A stretch of DNA of 64,000 bases from Bacteroidota bacterium (GCA_023429375.1 JAEYVY010000016.1:124001-188000); one strand, 5' to 3'. Counted from the first letter of the stretch, positions 1 through 10,258 are shown. Numbers and translations are program-made. The notes: generated by a model not told the origin, from the sequence alone.

Positions 1-1882
1 ACAACGCATTGGCGAATATTTCGAAGCGGCCTCTATTTACAAAAAGATATATGCCAAAACGTCTGCCCAAAAGCGAGACCTACGAGGCTATATTGCATTC
101 CGCATGGCTGAATGCAACCGCATGATTAATAACACACCTCGTGCAATAAGTGGTTATTTGAATGCGATAAGATATAATTATCCGGATAGCACAGTCTATC
201 TGCGTGCTGCCCAGATGGCTCATAAAGATGGAAAATACGCTGATGCAATCAACTATTACACACAATATTTAACCTATAAACCCGACGACAGACTGGCGCT
301 GAATGGTATCATTGGTGCTGAGCGTGCTCAGGAATGGAAAAAAAATCCCACCAAGTACATTGTCAAACGTATGGATAAGTTCAATTCCCGCCGATCGGAA
401 TTCAGCCCAATGCTCTACGGCGACAAGTATGATCAATTATTCTTTGCGTCTTCAAGAACAAAGGATAAAGAAGCGAAGATCAGTGCTATCACAGGACTCA
501 ACAACAATAATTTCTTTGTCGTTAAGAAAGACGAAAAAGGCGAATGGCTGGCTCCGGAAGAATTAACAGACCCTGTCAACACGGAATTTGACGAAGGTAC
601 ACCTTCGTTCTCATCAGATGGAAGCACTATGTATTATACCTATTGTGCGCAAGATCCAGAAGGCAACCGCACTTCAGAAATCTATGTTTCCTTACGGAGC
701 AGTGCAGCTTGGGGAAAAGGGTCAAAAGCAAATATTGTAAAAGATTCAATTACAGTTTTAGGTCACCCGGCTATTTCTCCCGACGGTAAATACCTTTATT
801 ACGTTTCCGATGCAATAGGAGGTCAAGGTGGAAAAGATATTTATCGCTCACGTCTGATAGGCAACGACTTCGGTCCAATGGAAAACTTGGGACCGGAAAT
901 AAACACACCGGGAGATGAACTGTTTCCTTACGTTCGAGACTCTGTTACCCTCTATTTTGCATCTAATGGACATCCGGGAATGGGTGGGTTAGACTTGTTC
1001 AAAGCCACAAAAGACAGTACCGGCAAATGGACGGTAGAAAACATGAAAGCTCCAATCAATTCTATGGCTGATGACTTCGGAATCACTTTTGAAGGCGCTA
1101 ATGAAAAAGGTTTTTTCAGTTCAAACCGAAATGATGCCCGTGGAAGTGATCATATCTACTCGTTTGAATATCCAACTTTCAAAGTATTCATTGAAGGTAT
1201 TGTATTTGACTCTGATGAGTATCCTATTGAAGAAGCGACAATTCGTATCGTAGGTAAAGACGGATTAAATGAGAAGACGCTCGCGAAAAAGGATGGCAGC
1301 TACAAGATTGAGCTCGACAGAGATATCAGCTATGTTATGATGGCCAGTGCAAGAGGTTATTTGAATCAGTACTTTGAACTTAAGACTGATCCAGAAGAAA
1401 AGAATGAAACATATATTGTTGACTTCTTCCTTTCGCCCATTAGCCAGCCCGTTGTGATAGAAAACATTTTCTACGATTTCGACAAAGCCACACTACGTCC
1501 AGAATCAAAAGAAGCTCTGGATGAAATGATCAAAATGCTTAACGATAATCCAAATGTGACCATCGAATTAGGAGCGCATACGGACCGTAAAGGAACAGTA
1601 GAATACAACGAACGCCTCGCACAACGCCGTGCACAAGCCGTAGTAGATTATCTGATTGCAGGAGGAATTGCTTCGGATCGTTTAGAAGCTAAAGGATACG
1701 GCAAGAATATGCCTAAGGTAATCAATAAAAAGCTGGCAAAAGAATTTGACTTTTTGAAAGAAGAAGATGTCTTGACTGAAGAGTTTATTCTCACGCTTAC
1801 TCCCGAACAACAAGAACAGGCTGATCAAATCAATCGTCGCACAGAATTCAAAGTGCTGCGAACGAACTACAACCTGTTCTAG
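1..1882 (+). CDS. PorE-like OmpA-family outer-membrane protein, 5' end missing
   Basis: The reading frame is open from the first bases of the window, so the N-terminus lies upstream; the first internal ATG is at 104. Visible order: TPR-like helices (about the first 100 residues), a PD40/WD40-type beta-propeller with repeated 'SPDGKYLYYVSD'-like blades, a carboxypeptidase-regulatory-like Ig domain near DNA 1190-1430, and a C-terminal OmpA peptidoglycan-binding domain starting with 'YDFDKATLRPES' and containing 'GAHTDRKG' and 'RRAQAVVDYL'. This four-domain order is that of PorE, the type IX secretion-associated protein that anchors the machinery to peptidoglycan. In a gut Bacteroidales genome it could also be a paralogue outside T9SS, and no other T9SS gene is in view. 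It ends 23 bases before the convergent meaB stop, with no strong terminator between them. Confidence 0.8.
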   Translation, partial: QRIGEYFEAASIYKKIYAKTSAQKRDLRGYIAFRMAECNRMINNTPRAISGYLNAIRYNYPDSTVYLRAAQMAHKDGKYADAINYYTQYLTYKPDDRLALNGIIGAERAQEWKKNPTKYIVKRMDKFNSRRSEFSPMLYGDKYDQLFFASSRTKDKEAKISAITGLNNNNFFVVKKDEKGEWLAPEELTDPVNTEFDEGTPSFSSDGSTMYYTYCAQDPEGNRTSEIYVSLRSSAAWGKGSKANIVKDSITVLGHPAISPDGKYLYYVSDAIGGQGGKDIYRSRLIGNDFGPMENLGPEINTPGDELFPYVRDSVTLYFASNGHPGMGGLDLFKATKDSTGKWTVENMKAPINSMADDFGITFEGANEKGFFSSNRNDARGSDHIYSFEYPTFKVFIEGIVFDSDEYPIEEATIRIVGKDGLNEKTLAKKDGSYKIELDRDISYVMMASARGYLNQYFELKTDPEEKNETYIVDFFLSPISQPVVIENIFYDFDKATLRPESKEALDEMIKMLNDNPNVTIELGAHTDRKGTVEYNERLAQRRAQAVVDYLIAGGIASDRLEAKGYGKNMPKVINKKLAKEFDFLKEEDVLTEEFILTLTPEQQEQADQINRRTEFKVLRTNYNLF

Positions 1883-1905
1883 TTTATCAGAGAAAGTATA
1901 TAAAC

Positions 1906-3012
1906 TTACTTTTTCAATTCATTCATGAATACATCCATCATACGATGAGCGGCAACAAAGGAACTGATCTGATTATTTAAGACTTGTTCTTCGGCCTCTT
2001 TGATGGAGCTACAAACTGCCGGATTATGGTAGAAGGCATTACGAAGTGACTCTTCTATCGTCTCATACATCCAGTATTTAGCCTGTTCGTTGCGCTTCAG
2101 GTAGAAGTAGCCATTATCTTTGGTAAATCGCATATATTCGTCTACCATATCCCATATTTTCTTAATACCAATCTTATAATAACCGGAATAAGTAAGCACC
2201 TTAGGTGTCCAACCGGATGCAGCAGGTGGAAATAGATGAAGCGCATTCCGATATTGGCTGGCAGCCAAATTTGCTTTATCTACATTATCGCCATCAGCCT
2301 TATTTATAATAATTCCATCGGCCATTTCCATAATTCCACGTTTGATTCCTTGAAGCTCATCACCAGTACCTGCCAATTGGATTAGCAAAAAGAAATCTAC
2401 CATCGAATGAACGGCAGTCTCACTCTGTCCAACCCCTACCGTTTCTACAAAGATGGTATCGAATCCGGCAGCTTCACAGAGGACAATGGTTTCTCTTGTC
2501 TTACGCGCTACGCCACCGAGCGACCCGGCAGAAGGTGAAGGACGTATAAACGCATTTTTCTCACGTGACAGTTCTTCCATACGTGTCTTATCACCAAGAA
2601 TACTACCTTTTGAACGTTCGCTACTCGGGTCGATTGCCAGAACGGCCAGTTTATGTCCATTTCCAATCAGGTGCATACCAAAGCTATCGATTGACGTACT
2701 CTTACCGGCCCCAGGCACTCCAGTAATTCCGACACGCATAGATTTGCCGGCATGTGGAAGGCATTTTTCAATAATCTGCTGAGCCAGTATCTGATGTTCC
2801 GGTAATGAACTTTCTACTAAGGTCACTGCTTGGCTTAAAATGGTAATATTACCATCTAAAATACCTTCTACAAATTCATCGACTGTATATTCTTTACGTT
2901 GAGTACGCTTCTTCAGATAAGGATTAACAGTAGGCATGGCAGCCACACCCTTATTAACCTTCAATCCTTTATATTGGTCATCGTTTTCGGGATGTTGCAT
3001 AGTTTTGGGCAT
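1906..3012 (-). CDS. meaB: Methylmalonyl-CoA mutase-associated GTPase MeaB (ArgK family)
   Basis: A 368-residue G3E-family P-loop GTPase that loads and protects the adenosylcobalamin of methylmalonyl-CoA mutase in the cytoplasm, supporting the succinate-propionate route. Walker A 'GVPGAGKS' is at residues 98-105. 'ETVGVGQSE' forms the switch region, and 'NKADGDN' is the guanine-specificity motif. Length is normal for the family, with a slightly long N-terminal tail of about 40 residues. The start codon overlaps the stop of the upstream DUF1573 gene by one base (TAATG), which implies translational coupling. The mutase subunits are not adjacent in this window, so the link to the DUF1573 pair may be positional rather than functional. 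Confidence 0.93.
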   Translation of the reverse strand: MPKTMQHPENDDQYKGLKVNKGVAAMPTVNPYLKKRTQRKEYTVDEFVEGILDGNITILSQAVTLVESSLPEHQILAQQIIEKCLPHAGKSMRVGITGVPGAGKSTSIDSFGMHLIGNGHKLAVLAIDPSSERSKGSILGDKTRMEELSREKNAFIRPSPSAGSLGGVARKTRETIVLCEAAGFDTIFVETVGVGQSETAVHSMVDFFLLIQLAGTGDELQGIKRGIMEMADGIIINKADGDNVDKANLAASQYRNALHLFPPAASGWTPKVLTYSGYYKIGIKKIWDMVDEYMRFTKDNGYFYLKRNEQAKYWMYETIEESLRNAFYHNPAVCSSIKEAEEQVLNNQISSFVAAHRMMDVFMNELKK

Positions 3013-4115
3013 TACTTTTCTGCTGTAACTTTAATTAATCTAACAGGACCATTCGGATCATTACATACTACAGTGATAGTCGATTCCAGTTTTACTTTAA
3101 AATCTTTCGGTCGGATGATCACTTTAAAAGTAGCAGACGAATTAGGTTTCAATTCCTTTTTTCCACCACTAATATCAATAATTTGATCATCAGATGTTAC
3201 ACTATAAATATGTAGCGTCGATTTCCCATTATTGGTTATTTCAAATGTACGTGTTTCTTTTCCTCCGAGTCCAAGTATGGATGATTTGTCTTCAATTTTT
3301 CCAAAGTCCACCAAGGTAGATGCGAGATAAGCAACAGGAGCTTTCGCTTTATCAGTAGCAGAGAGCTTTGAAAAATCATCGACGACGTTGGCCGACAAAG
3401 AAATAGGCTGTACAACCGCAGTTTCTCCTTCAGGCTGCACTTTCAGAGGAATCGAGGTATGATAGCGACCTTTCTTTCCAATCCCTTTAGCATTGAGTAG
3501 GAATACGATTTCACCTATTTCATTAGGCCGTAAAATTAACGGACGAGCTTCGGCTGTAAGGTAAGTTGGCAAGCCTTCAAATCGAAGTGTAATATTTTTC
3601 TCACCAGAGTTTTTGACCTCAATCTTTTCTCCGAGTGTGTCATTTATACGGATTGCATTATAGGAAACGGTCTTAGATAAAAGTTTTAAGTCGCCTATTG
3701 AATAAGGATAATTGCGCAATTGAGCTGGTGAAGGTCTACGTTCCACATCACCTTCTATGGTCATCACAAACCTTCTTGGCTCTGCATTGCTATAAACCGA
3801 AATTGTTTTGGTGAATCTACCCGGACGTCCATCCGGATCATACCAAATTTTAATATCTTTTGTTCCTCCGGGAGGGACGGGTTCTTTCGACCATTCAGGC
3901 AGGGTACAGCCACATGAAGTGGTAATACGGTCAATAACCAGAGGATTTTTCCCCGTGTTTTTCACCACAAACACATGTTCAACGGCTCCGCCCTCTTCTT
4001 TGATCTGTCCGAAATTATGAGTCACCTTATCTACACTTATCTGAGGTTTTTCTTGTGCAGAAATAGTCGAGGCGGAGAATAAAAAGCTTAAAATAAAGAA
4101 AAGAAACTGTTTCAC
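3012..4115 (-). CDS. Two-module DUF1573 (HYDIN/CFAP65-like Ig) secreted protein
   Basis: A 367-residue exported protein with a Sec signal peptide (residues 1-20, cleavage after 'STISA'). The first DUF1573 Ig-like domain (about 28-125) carries the family signature 'TTSCGCTLPEW' and 'PGGTKDIKIWY'. A middle beta-rich region follows, and a second, divergent DUF1573-like copy begins near 'LVDFGKIEDKS'. DUF1573 proteins are abundant in Bacteroidetes envelopes; their role is not established. The first domain is clearly similar to the single-domain protein encoded just upstream, pointing to duplication followed by extension. It sits 35 bases downstream of that gene and shares a TAATG junction with meaB, so the three probably form one transcript. 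Confidence 0.85.
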   Translation of the reverse strand: MKQFLFFILSFLFSASTISAQEKPQISVDKVTHNFGQIKEEGGAVEHVFVVKNTGKNPLVIDRITTSCGCTLPEWSKEPVPPGGTKDIKIWYDPDGRPGRFTKTISVYSNAEPRRFVMTIEGDVERRPSPAQLRNYPYSIGDLKLLSKTVSYNAIRINDTLGEKIEVKNSGEKNITLRFEGLPTYLTAEARPLILRPNEIGEIVFLLNAKGIGKKGRYHTSIPLKVQPEGETAVVQPISLSANVVDDFSKLSATDKAKAPVAYLASTLVDFGKIEDKSSILGLGGKETRTFEITNNGKSTLHIYSVTSDDQIIDISGGKKELKPNSSATFKVIIRPKDFKVKLESTITVVCNDPNGPVRLIKVTAEK

Positions 4116-4150
4116 CTACTTGTGGTTTTATTAGAGGAAGTGAAGTCCAA

Positions 4151-4528
4151 TTATTGAACTTCACCTCTTATGGTTAATACATAACTTCCGGTTTTCCCGT
4201 TGCTATAAACAGAGATTGTCTTAGCAAATGGGCCCGGACGTCCTTTAGGATTGAACGTGATATTAATTTCACCTGTTCCACCCGGAGCAATCGGCTCCTT
4301 TGTCCAGTTCGGTGTTGTACAACCGCAAGATGCAATTACACGTGTGATTACTAAAGGCATATCTCCCTTATTACTTATCTTAAAAGTATGAGTCACAGTT
4401 CCATTATCTTCTTGAATTACTCCGAAATCGTGAGTTGGTGTTTCGGCAGCAATTACTGCTTGGTTTTGAGCAAAAGCCCCTCCTGTCATTAAAAGTAAAG
4501 ACATGAAAATAAATACAATCTTTTTCAT
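4151..4528 (-). CDS. Single-domain DUF1573 secreted protein
   Basis: A 125-residue exported protein made of a signal peptide (1-21, 'GGAFAQ') and one DUF1573 Ig-like domain. The family signature 'ASCGCTTPNW' has its two cysteines at residues 68 and 70, followed by 'APGGTGEINITFNP' and 'KTISVYSNG'. It aligns along its length with the N-terminal domain of the next gene; the SCGC motif falls at residues 67-70 in both. It is the first gene of a probable three-gene transcript with the two-module DUF1573 gene and meaB, and a -7-like TAACTTTG sits about 30 bases upstream of the start. Function is unknown; periplasmic location is inferred from the signal peptide without a lipobox. Confidence 0.85.
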   Translation of the reverse strand: MKKIVFIFMSLLLMTGGAFAQNQAVIAAETPTHDFGVIQEDNGTVTHTFKISNKGDMPLVITRVIASCGCTTPNWTKEPIAPGGTGEINITFNPKGRPGPFAKTISVYSNGKTGSYVLTIRGEVQ

Positions 4529-4558
4529 ATGCTCTTTTTCAATTTAGATTATTATACG

Positions 4559-4566
4559 CAAAGTTA
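4559..4566 (-). promoter_or_regulatory. Bacteroidetes -7 element of the DUF1573 gene
   Basis: Read on the minus strand, the bases are TAACTTTG, matching TAnnTTTG, about 31 bases upstream of the start at 4528. No convincing -33 TTTG is visible at the usual spacing, so the call rests on the -7 element and position only. Confidence 0.5.
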
Positions 4567-4600
4567 ATAAATTCCAGCTATTAGGTTGTTTCTTTGAAGT

Positions 4601-7600
4601 TTAATCTTTTATAATTATACGTCCACCTGCTGTATGCGACACGTACTCTGGAGCATACAAGCATTGAATTGTGGCTGGTCCCGCTGAATAATCGCCCGTT
4701 CTGGAGATGAAAACTTCATATTCAAGAACAAATGTCCCGACTGGCAAACGATCAAAGAAGAACTGTTCTGAAGCATCTTTTGACGTCCGGTAATAGAACA
4801 CGCCATCTCTATAGATTGTTCCTGACAGCTGATCTACAGGTTCAAAACATCCGGCTCGCATATCTTTCAGATGCACATAGGTCATTTCCTGTTTCGTCCG
4901 AACAGTGAGTCTTACAACGGCCTTATCACCTACTTTAAGTCGATCTCCTTCTTGTAGTGCCACCAACTGAACCCCTTTATCCGATGCTTCTTTCAGGAAT
5001 AACTTCTTATCGACGCTCAGTTCTCCAGAGGCTTGTTCAACCTCATCCATTGGAGCTAAATACTGATCATACAATGCACCCCAAGCCGGCGTGTCACCTT
5101 CCTTTTCGATGCGGATCTTATTTGTTGATTTACCAGCCTCTGGACTGCGTGTTGTCTTGCTATAGCCAATACCTGTAGTTCCTTCTTTCGTATCGATTAA
5201 TTCTCCACCCCAATCGACTATTATCCGGTTGTCTTCAGCCAACCAGTCACCACCGGTCAATAAAAGTACATATACAGCATTCATCGTTGCAGGAGTGGTT
5301 TCCCAATTCTGCGTCCGTTTTTGATTCAACAACCACTGTTTCATCCTATCCACATCCATATCTTGAATGGCTATCTCAGTAAATGCCGACATCAGCAGCG
5401 TATGTGTTTCTATGGGTGATATAGGAGAGAATCCATTCCTTCGATTATTCGCCCAATACAACCCTTGCTCTTCTGACTTAGTCGCCGTACGTTTAAACCA
5501 ATTCATTATCTTCACAGCATTTTCTTTCTTCCCATTTCGATGCAGTATTAATGCCGTTTGAACACGCATTCTAAGAGGCAACTTTTCCCATTGTTTTTCG
5601 CCCTGTGCGGTAAAGAAACGAATAGCTTCTCTAGTCTCATTCATCTCCGGAATATCACGGTATAGGCTTCGCATAAATACATAGTCTAATTGCCATTCAG
5701 TAGGCAAAGCGTTTTTCCAGTCCTTATTCCATTTTTTCAACGACTCAAATTCCTTTACAATTTCACGATCCAAGAATCGAAGCGCATTCATTTGCATCTC
5801 TTTCTCTACTTGTCCGTATTCAACGGCATTCAGTCGTACAAGATTAGCCATACCTTGCAGGATAGCTGTCGTTATATATTTATCAGCACCAAATCCACCA
5901 AACCATCCCCATGCGCCATCTTCACGTTGCAATCGCTTCAATTCTTGTAAGGCTTGGGTACGTTGACCCTCCGCGCGGTTCAGATCGAACAGGGTCTGCA
6001 GGCGTTGTATTTGTTCTGTTTCGTTAGCCGCTTCCAGCACCCAAGGCGTTTCTTCCAAGACAATATTTTTCAGTTCTTCATTCTTCTCCAAATTGGATAT
6101 CAGTGAGGCAGCATCTTTACCCGAAACAGCCCATTGATCGATTATTGTACGCAAACGAGGATGACTATTTACTAAAGTAGATGCGAGCACATTACCATAG
6201 TACGAAGCAAACCAAGCAGAGACACTATTATTAGATGGCCAAGTAAATGTCGGCAAAGCCTGAACGGCATACCAGATTGGGTTGGCACTTATTTCCAATG
6301 TCTGTCTATAAGGCTTGAATGTAGGCTTCTTAGTTCCTGCAGAAGTTATTTCCTTTCCTCCTTCATCTAAAAGATAGAACGGTGTGCTTTCTGTAATCAA
6401 AACCTGATTAGTCAATACGGGAAGTAAATGTTGTTCGCCATCACTCACTGTCTCACTATCAGCCAAAACGCGTACCCCTACTACATCTTTACCTGCCGGA
6501 ACTGGGACAGTCCAGCTAACGGTTGTCTGTTTTCCTGCCGTCAGGTCAAACGCATATTGTGATTTAGTTAGGCACACAATCGGAGCATCCGTAGCCGGAT
6601 CGAACAATTCCAACCGAACTCTACCTTCAATAGAATCATCCGAGCGATTAATCACTTGTGCGCTTATCGTTACCTCATCTCCCTCACGTACAAAGCGTGG
6701 CATATTAGGCTGTACCATCAAAGGTTTACTTGAAATAACTTCTTTTTCCAACAGCCCATAGTTCATATCCTTTGTATGAGCAATCGTCTGGAATTTCCAT
6801 GTGGTATTGCTTTCCGGCAAAGTGAAGCTCACGACAAACCTACCGTCTTTATCGGTTCGCAAAACCGGATAAAAGAAGGCTGTCTCATTAAAATTTTTGC
6901 GCAGAACACTTTCTTTTTTATCTCCCCCCAATTGAGATGCTTCGGCAGATTGCTCCCGAACGAATCCAACTTCTGACACTTCGTCGGCCACGATAGACTC
7001 GGCCATAATCATTCCACTCTCTGGAGCTGCACTCTTCAAAACGAGCCCATTTAAGCTACGTGTGCCATAAGAATATGAGGATAACATAGCCTCATCCCAG
7101 TTAAACCTACTATACGTAAATTCAGGTACATTTTGATATTTCACATCTCCTGCCAAATAAAAAGTATTTGTTGACAAGTATGTATTATTCCGGAATGAAG
7201 TGGCAGGATAATAGGTGCGATTCCATACCGAGAAATACCAGTTGAATGACTCTATCGCATCCAGCGAAGCATCATACATAGAGGCCAACACTTCTGCCGT
7301 GGCAGGTAAAGAATCAGGAGTCAGCACTTTCAGCGTCCATGTTTCCTTATTTTCAGGCATCAGTTTATCACGGAATGTCTCTGTCTTAATACGTAACTTT
7401 CTGTCCGGTTCCTTCTTGTTAATGGTCACTTGGTTTGCATGCAATTTCCCGTCTTTAATAAAGGTAAACAAGGCAATTGCACCGTCACCATATGAGCTAA
7501 GGAAAGGAATTGTCAGTTTTTTATTTTCGTCCGTCAACTCCATACGCTTGCGCATCACAACTTTGCCGGCAGATTGCAATTCATACAGTACATACGCTTT

Positions 7601-10258
7601 TTTATGAGACGTGCCGAAAACAAAGGTTGCATTTTCGCCGGGTTGAACCGTTATATCCGTTGTTGGCAACCAAATATCTGAGAATATAGGTGGCCGTTTA
7701 TCTTTATCTGTATAAAGTACCACATCCTGTTCCAACTCTACCGGTCTGTTTTTCGAATCTACCGCCTCAAATTTAATACGATAACTTCCTGATGGCAGTT
7801 TTGAAAATGCAGTCGAAGGAATAGGCTGATCTGTCGTGAATTGACCTTGTCCAACCAAATCACCTTGCTCCTTCACCACTTGCTGTTTCCTATCAGTTCT
7901 TTTTTGAAGTAATGCGTAGATAGAATACCGGCCTTTTGTTTGTACTTTTTCTCCATTTAAAGTTTGAGTACTAACCAATACCGATAAATTTTCATTCTTC
8001 ATCTGACTCAATAATGTTGTAGACAAGACTATACTCGTGCTTCCCACCGAAAATCCGACATTGGCTTCTTGCGTCTCTCCTTTACTATCACTAACAGAAA
8101 CAATCACTTCATACGATACATAAGGAGGATACATACTTCGCTGATAAAGCAGCTTTTTATTATCGGGAACAAAAGAGAAAGAAAAACGTCCCTCATCATC
8201 TAAAACAGTTTCCCCATATAGCTCTTGTGTTTCATTAAATGGAATCCCGTAATGATAAATACGCAACGGTCTGAGCAGTATCCGATAGTTCACTTTTCCA
8301 TCCTGCAAGGCTACACCTGAATAGGTTTTCGCTTCACCCTCAATCTTCACCGTATCTCCAAACGTCACTTCATCTTTGATCGGATTAAACTCAATCCGAA
8401 ACGAAGGACGCTTATATTCTTCCACCCGAATTGAAGCAGTAGTATTCTCTGTCGAAATTGTATAAGTTCCGTTCAACCCCTGAGTTGGGAGTGTAAATTC
8501 GCCGGCAAAAGAACCAAATTCGTTCGTCTTCACTTCACGTACGCTCACTTCTTTATGATTAGCATCACGCAATACTACCTTATAATTCTTGTCGGGAAGT
8601 ACATTTGCGTTTTCGCCCTGATTACGATAGGCAATCCCCTTAAAATAAACAGGTTGCCCAGGTCGATACAATCCACGGTCAGTAAACAAAGTAACCGTTT
8701 CATTGTCTTCTCCAACCTCTTTAGTCCCTCTAAAGCGATATCCCATATAGATTGTAGCCATTGGGGTGAACTTATCATCTTTGCTAACGGCTCTGAAATA
8801 ACGAATATCATTATTCTCTTTCTTATCAATCTTCGCTATACCGTTGGCATCTGTTTGTACAGAATCGACCAACTGAACTTGTTGTTTAATGAATTTATAG
8901 AGTAAGACAGTCGTATTAGCCATTGGCTTACCCGTCTTTATATCTGTCACTAAAAACTCAGCTTCGTCATCTGCAGTTAAACGAGAGAGAGAAGCCATCT
9001 TACTTACAAACGTGTAGCACGATGAGGTAATTTTTGTCTCCGGCACACTCACTTCGTATTCATAGATACCGTATTTAGCAGGACTATTTATCGTCAAGAC
9101 TGTGTCCAACTGTTGGTAGGCATTAGGACTGTCTAAAGCAAACTGTATTTGCGAAACAAACCTCCGATTTGTTTTTTCATCTTCCTTCTTCCTGTTATAC
9201 CAATAGTCTGTTGTATTAATATCTTCAGGGTTGCAATCCAATGCATAAACCTTTATATCGACTGACTTCACATTCTTGTAATTCAGATTTAGCTTGACTT
9301 CATTTTCCGGATACAAGACAATGGGCATTGCCACTTCGAGTGTAGGGTTCAACAGCGTGGCCAGTCTATTTTTCAATACGCCTATCCTTTCATAGTTCGG
9401 ATGTGCGGCGATTGTTTGTTCACAAAGTGCTATTATCTCTTGGGTCAGAGAATCTCTGCCAGCATTCAGCGTATGATAAGCCATTTCCATGGCATCAAGC
9501 CGGTTTATACAAATTTCAGCCGCAAAATCATGCGAAGAATACGCTTTATACAGGCTATCCAATTCGGCTAAATATTTTTTTTGTGCGTCAGCCCGATTAT
9601 CATTTCTAAACTTGTAGACAGCATAATCCAATTCGGCCAACATCAATGCTTCCGGATTATTATCTTCTTTCTTATACTCAATCAGCTTTTTATACAACTC
9701 ATCAGTTGGAGCAACCTCCAATACCCTGTAAATCAGATAATCATACAACATAGGACGCAATTTTTCATCCTTGCCTGTCTCTAACAATACGGTATAACGA
9801 TTTATGGGAGTTTGCTTTAAGACTTCTTCCGGTTGAAGCGAAAGTAAATGCTCTTCTTTTATCTTTTCCTCAAACAAGTTGGATGTCCATTCATTGATAT
9901 CGTCTGGCACATAGCCTGTAACCGGTGTACGTTGTCGAATTTTCCAAGAATTACTCCTTTCAAAACCAGCATACATCTCAGCAATTAAGGAATGAAGGAT
10001 AGCAGCCTCATCCGGTTTACTACACGAAGCGGTATATTCTTCTATTTCTTTTATCAATGACGGATAACGGGCTTCGTCAATCTCCATTTCATTTTTAATC
10101 TTATCGACCATTTCTTGTATCAAAGCCGGAGTATCTTTCTGCATAATGGCCTGCGTAATTATCTTGGTGTTATCTATGGCTTGTGCTTTTGAATAGAAAA
10201 TATGTGAAGAAATACCACAAAATAGTAGTAAGATAAGTGCTATAGTTGTTTTTTTCAT
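4601..10258 (-). CDS. Giant alpha-2-macroglobulin family protein without a thioester
   Basis: An 1885-residue exported protein with signal peptide 1-27 ('YSKAQA'). It has an alpha-helical N-terminal part (about 30-300), an MG2-type domain with 'DRGLYRPGQPVYFKG' near residue 530, and further macroglobulin Ig domains. The A2M domain core 'DGRFVVSFTLPESNTTWK' is near residue 1145, and the alpha/alpha-toroid (TED) runs from about 1320 to 1660. Bacterial A2Ms trap attacking proteases. The GCxEQ thioester that covalently captures the protease is not found at the start of the toroid, where the sequence reads 'TWPSNNSVSAWF' (about residue 1343). There is no lipobox at the signal peptide (Phe precedes Cys14). 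No pbpC-type partner is adjacent. It is probably a periplasmic or surface trap or scaffold; the thioester-independent mode is inferred. Confidence 0.9.
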   Translation of the reverse strand: MKKTTIALILLLFCGISSHIFYSKAQAIDNTKIITQAIMQKDTPALIQEMVDKIKNEMEIDEARYPSLIKEIEEYTASCSKPDEAAILHSLIAEMYAGFERSNSWKIRQRTPVTGYVPDDINEWTSNLFEEKIKEEHLLSLQPEEVLKQTPINRYTVLLETGKDEKLRPMLYDYLIYRVLEVAPTDELYKKLIEYKKEDNNPEALMLAELDYAVYKFRNDNRADAQKKYLAELDSLYKAYSSHDFAAEICINRLDAMEMAYHTLNAGRDSLTQEIIALCEQTIAAHPNYERIGVLKNRLATLLNPTLEVAMPIVLYPENEVKLNLNYKNVKSVDIKVYALDCNPEDINTTDYWYNRKKEDEKTNRRFVSQIQFALDSPNAYQQLDTVLTINSPAKYGIYEYEVSVPETKITSSCYTFVSKMASLSRLTADDEAEFLVTDIKTGKPMANTTVLLYKFIKQQVQLVDSVQTDANGIAKIDKKENNDIRYFRAVSKDDKFTPMATIYMGYRFRGTKEVGEDNETVTLFTDRGLYRPGQPVYFKGIAYRNQGENANVLPDKNYKVVLRDANHKEVSVREVKTNEFGSFAGEFTLPTQGLNGTYTISTENTTASIRVEEYKRPSFRIEFNPIKDEVTFGDTVKIEGEAKTYSGVALQDGKVNYRILLRPLRIYHYGIPFNETQELYGETVLDDEGRFSFSFVPDNKKLLYQRSMYPPYVSYEVIVSVSDSKGETQEANVGFSVGSTSIVLSTTLLSQMKNENLSVLVSTQTLNGEKVQTKGRYSIYALLQKRTDRKQQVVKEQGDLVGQGQFTTDQPIPSTAFSKLPSGSYRIKFEAVDSKNRPVELEQDVVLYTDKDKRPPIFSDIWLPTTDITVQPGENATFVFGTSHKKAYVLYELQSAGKVVMRKRMELTDENKKLTIPFLSSYGDGAIALFTFIKDGKLHANQVTINKKEPDRKLRIKTETFRDKLMPENKETWTLKVLTPDSLPATAEVLASMYDASLDAIESFNWYFSVWNRTYYPATSFRNNTYLSTNTFYLAGDVKYQNVPEFTYSRFNWDEAMLSSYSYGTRSLNGLVLKSAAPESGMIMAESIVADEVSEVGFVREQSAEASQLGGDKKESVLRKNFNETAFFYPVLRTDKDGRFVVSFTLPESNTTWKFQTIAHTKDMNYGLLEKEVISSKPLMVQPNMPRFVREGDEVTISAQVINRSDDSIEGRVRLELFDPATDAPIVCLTKSQYAFDLTAGKQTTVSWTVPVPAGKDVVGVRVLADSETVSDGEQHLLPVLTNQVLITESTPFYLLDEGGKEITSAGTKKPTFKPYRQTLEISANPIWYAVQALPTFTWPSNNSVSAWFASYYGNVLASTLVNSHPRLRTIIDQWAVSGKDAASLISNLEKNEELKNIVLEETPWVLEAANETEQIQRLQTLFDLNRAEGQRTQALQELKRLQREDGAWGWFGGFGADKYITTAILQGMANLVRLNAVEYGQVEKEMQMNALRFLDREIVKEFESLKKWNKDWKNALPTEWQLDYVFMRSLYRDIPEMNETREAIRFFTAQGEKQWEKLPLRMRVQTALILHRNGKKENAVKIMNWFKRTATKSEEQGLYWANNRRNGFSPISPIETHTLLMSAFTEIAIQDMDVDRMKQWLLNQKRTQNWETTPATMNAVYVLLLTGGDWLAEDNRIIVDWGGELIDTKEGTTGIGYSKTTRSPEAGKSTNKIRIEKEGDTPAWGALYDQYLAPMDEVEQASGELSVDKKLFLKEASDKGVQLVALQEGDRLKVGDKAVVRLTVRTKQEMTYVHLKDMRAGCFEPVDQLSGTIYRDGVFYYRTSKDASEQFFFDRLPVGTFVLEYEVFISRTGDYSAGPATIQCLYAPEYVSHTAGGRIIIKD

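Noticed and set aside
7215..7607. A 130-residue plus-strand frame inside the alpha-2-macroglobulin gene
   Set aside because: It is antisense to a well-supported long gene, with no recognisable domain and no promoter.
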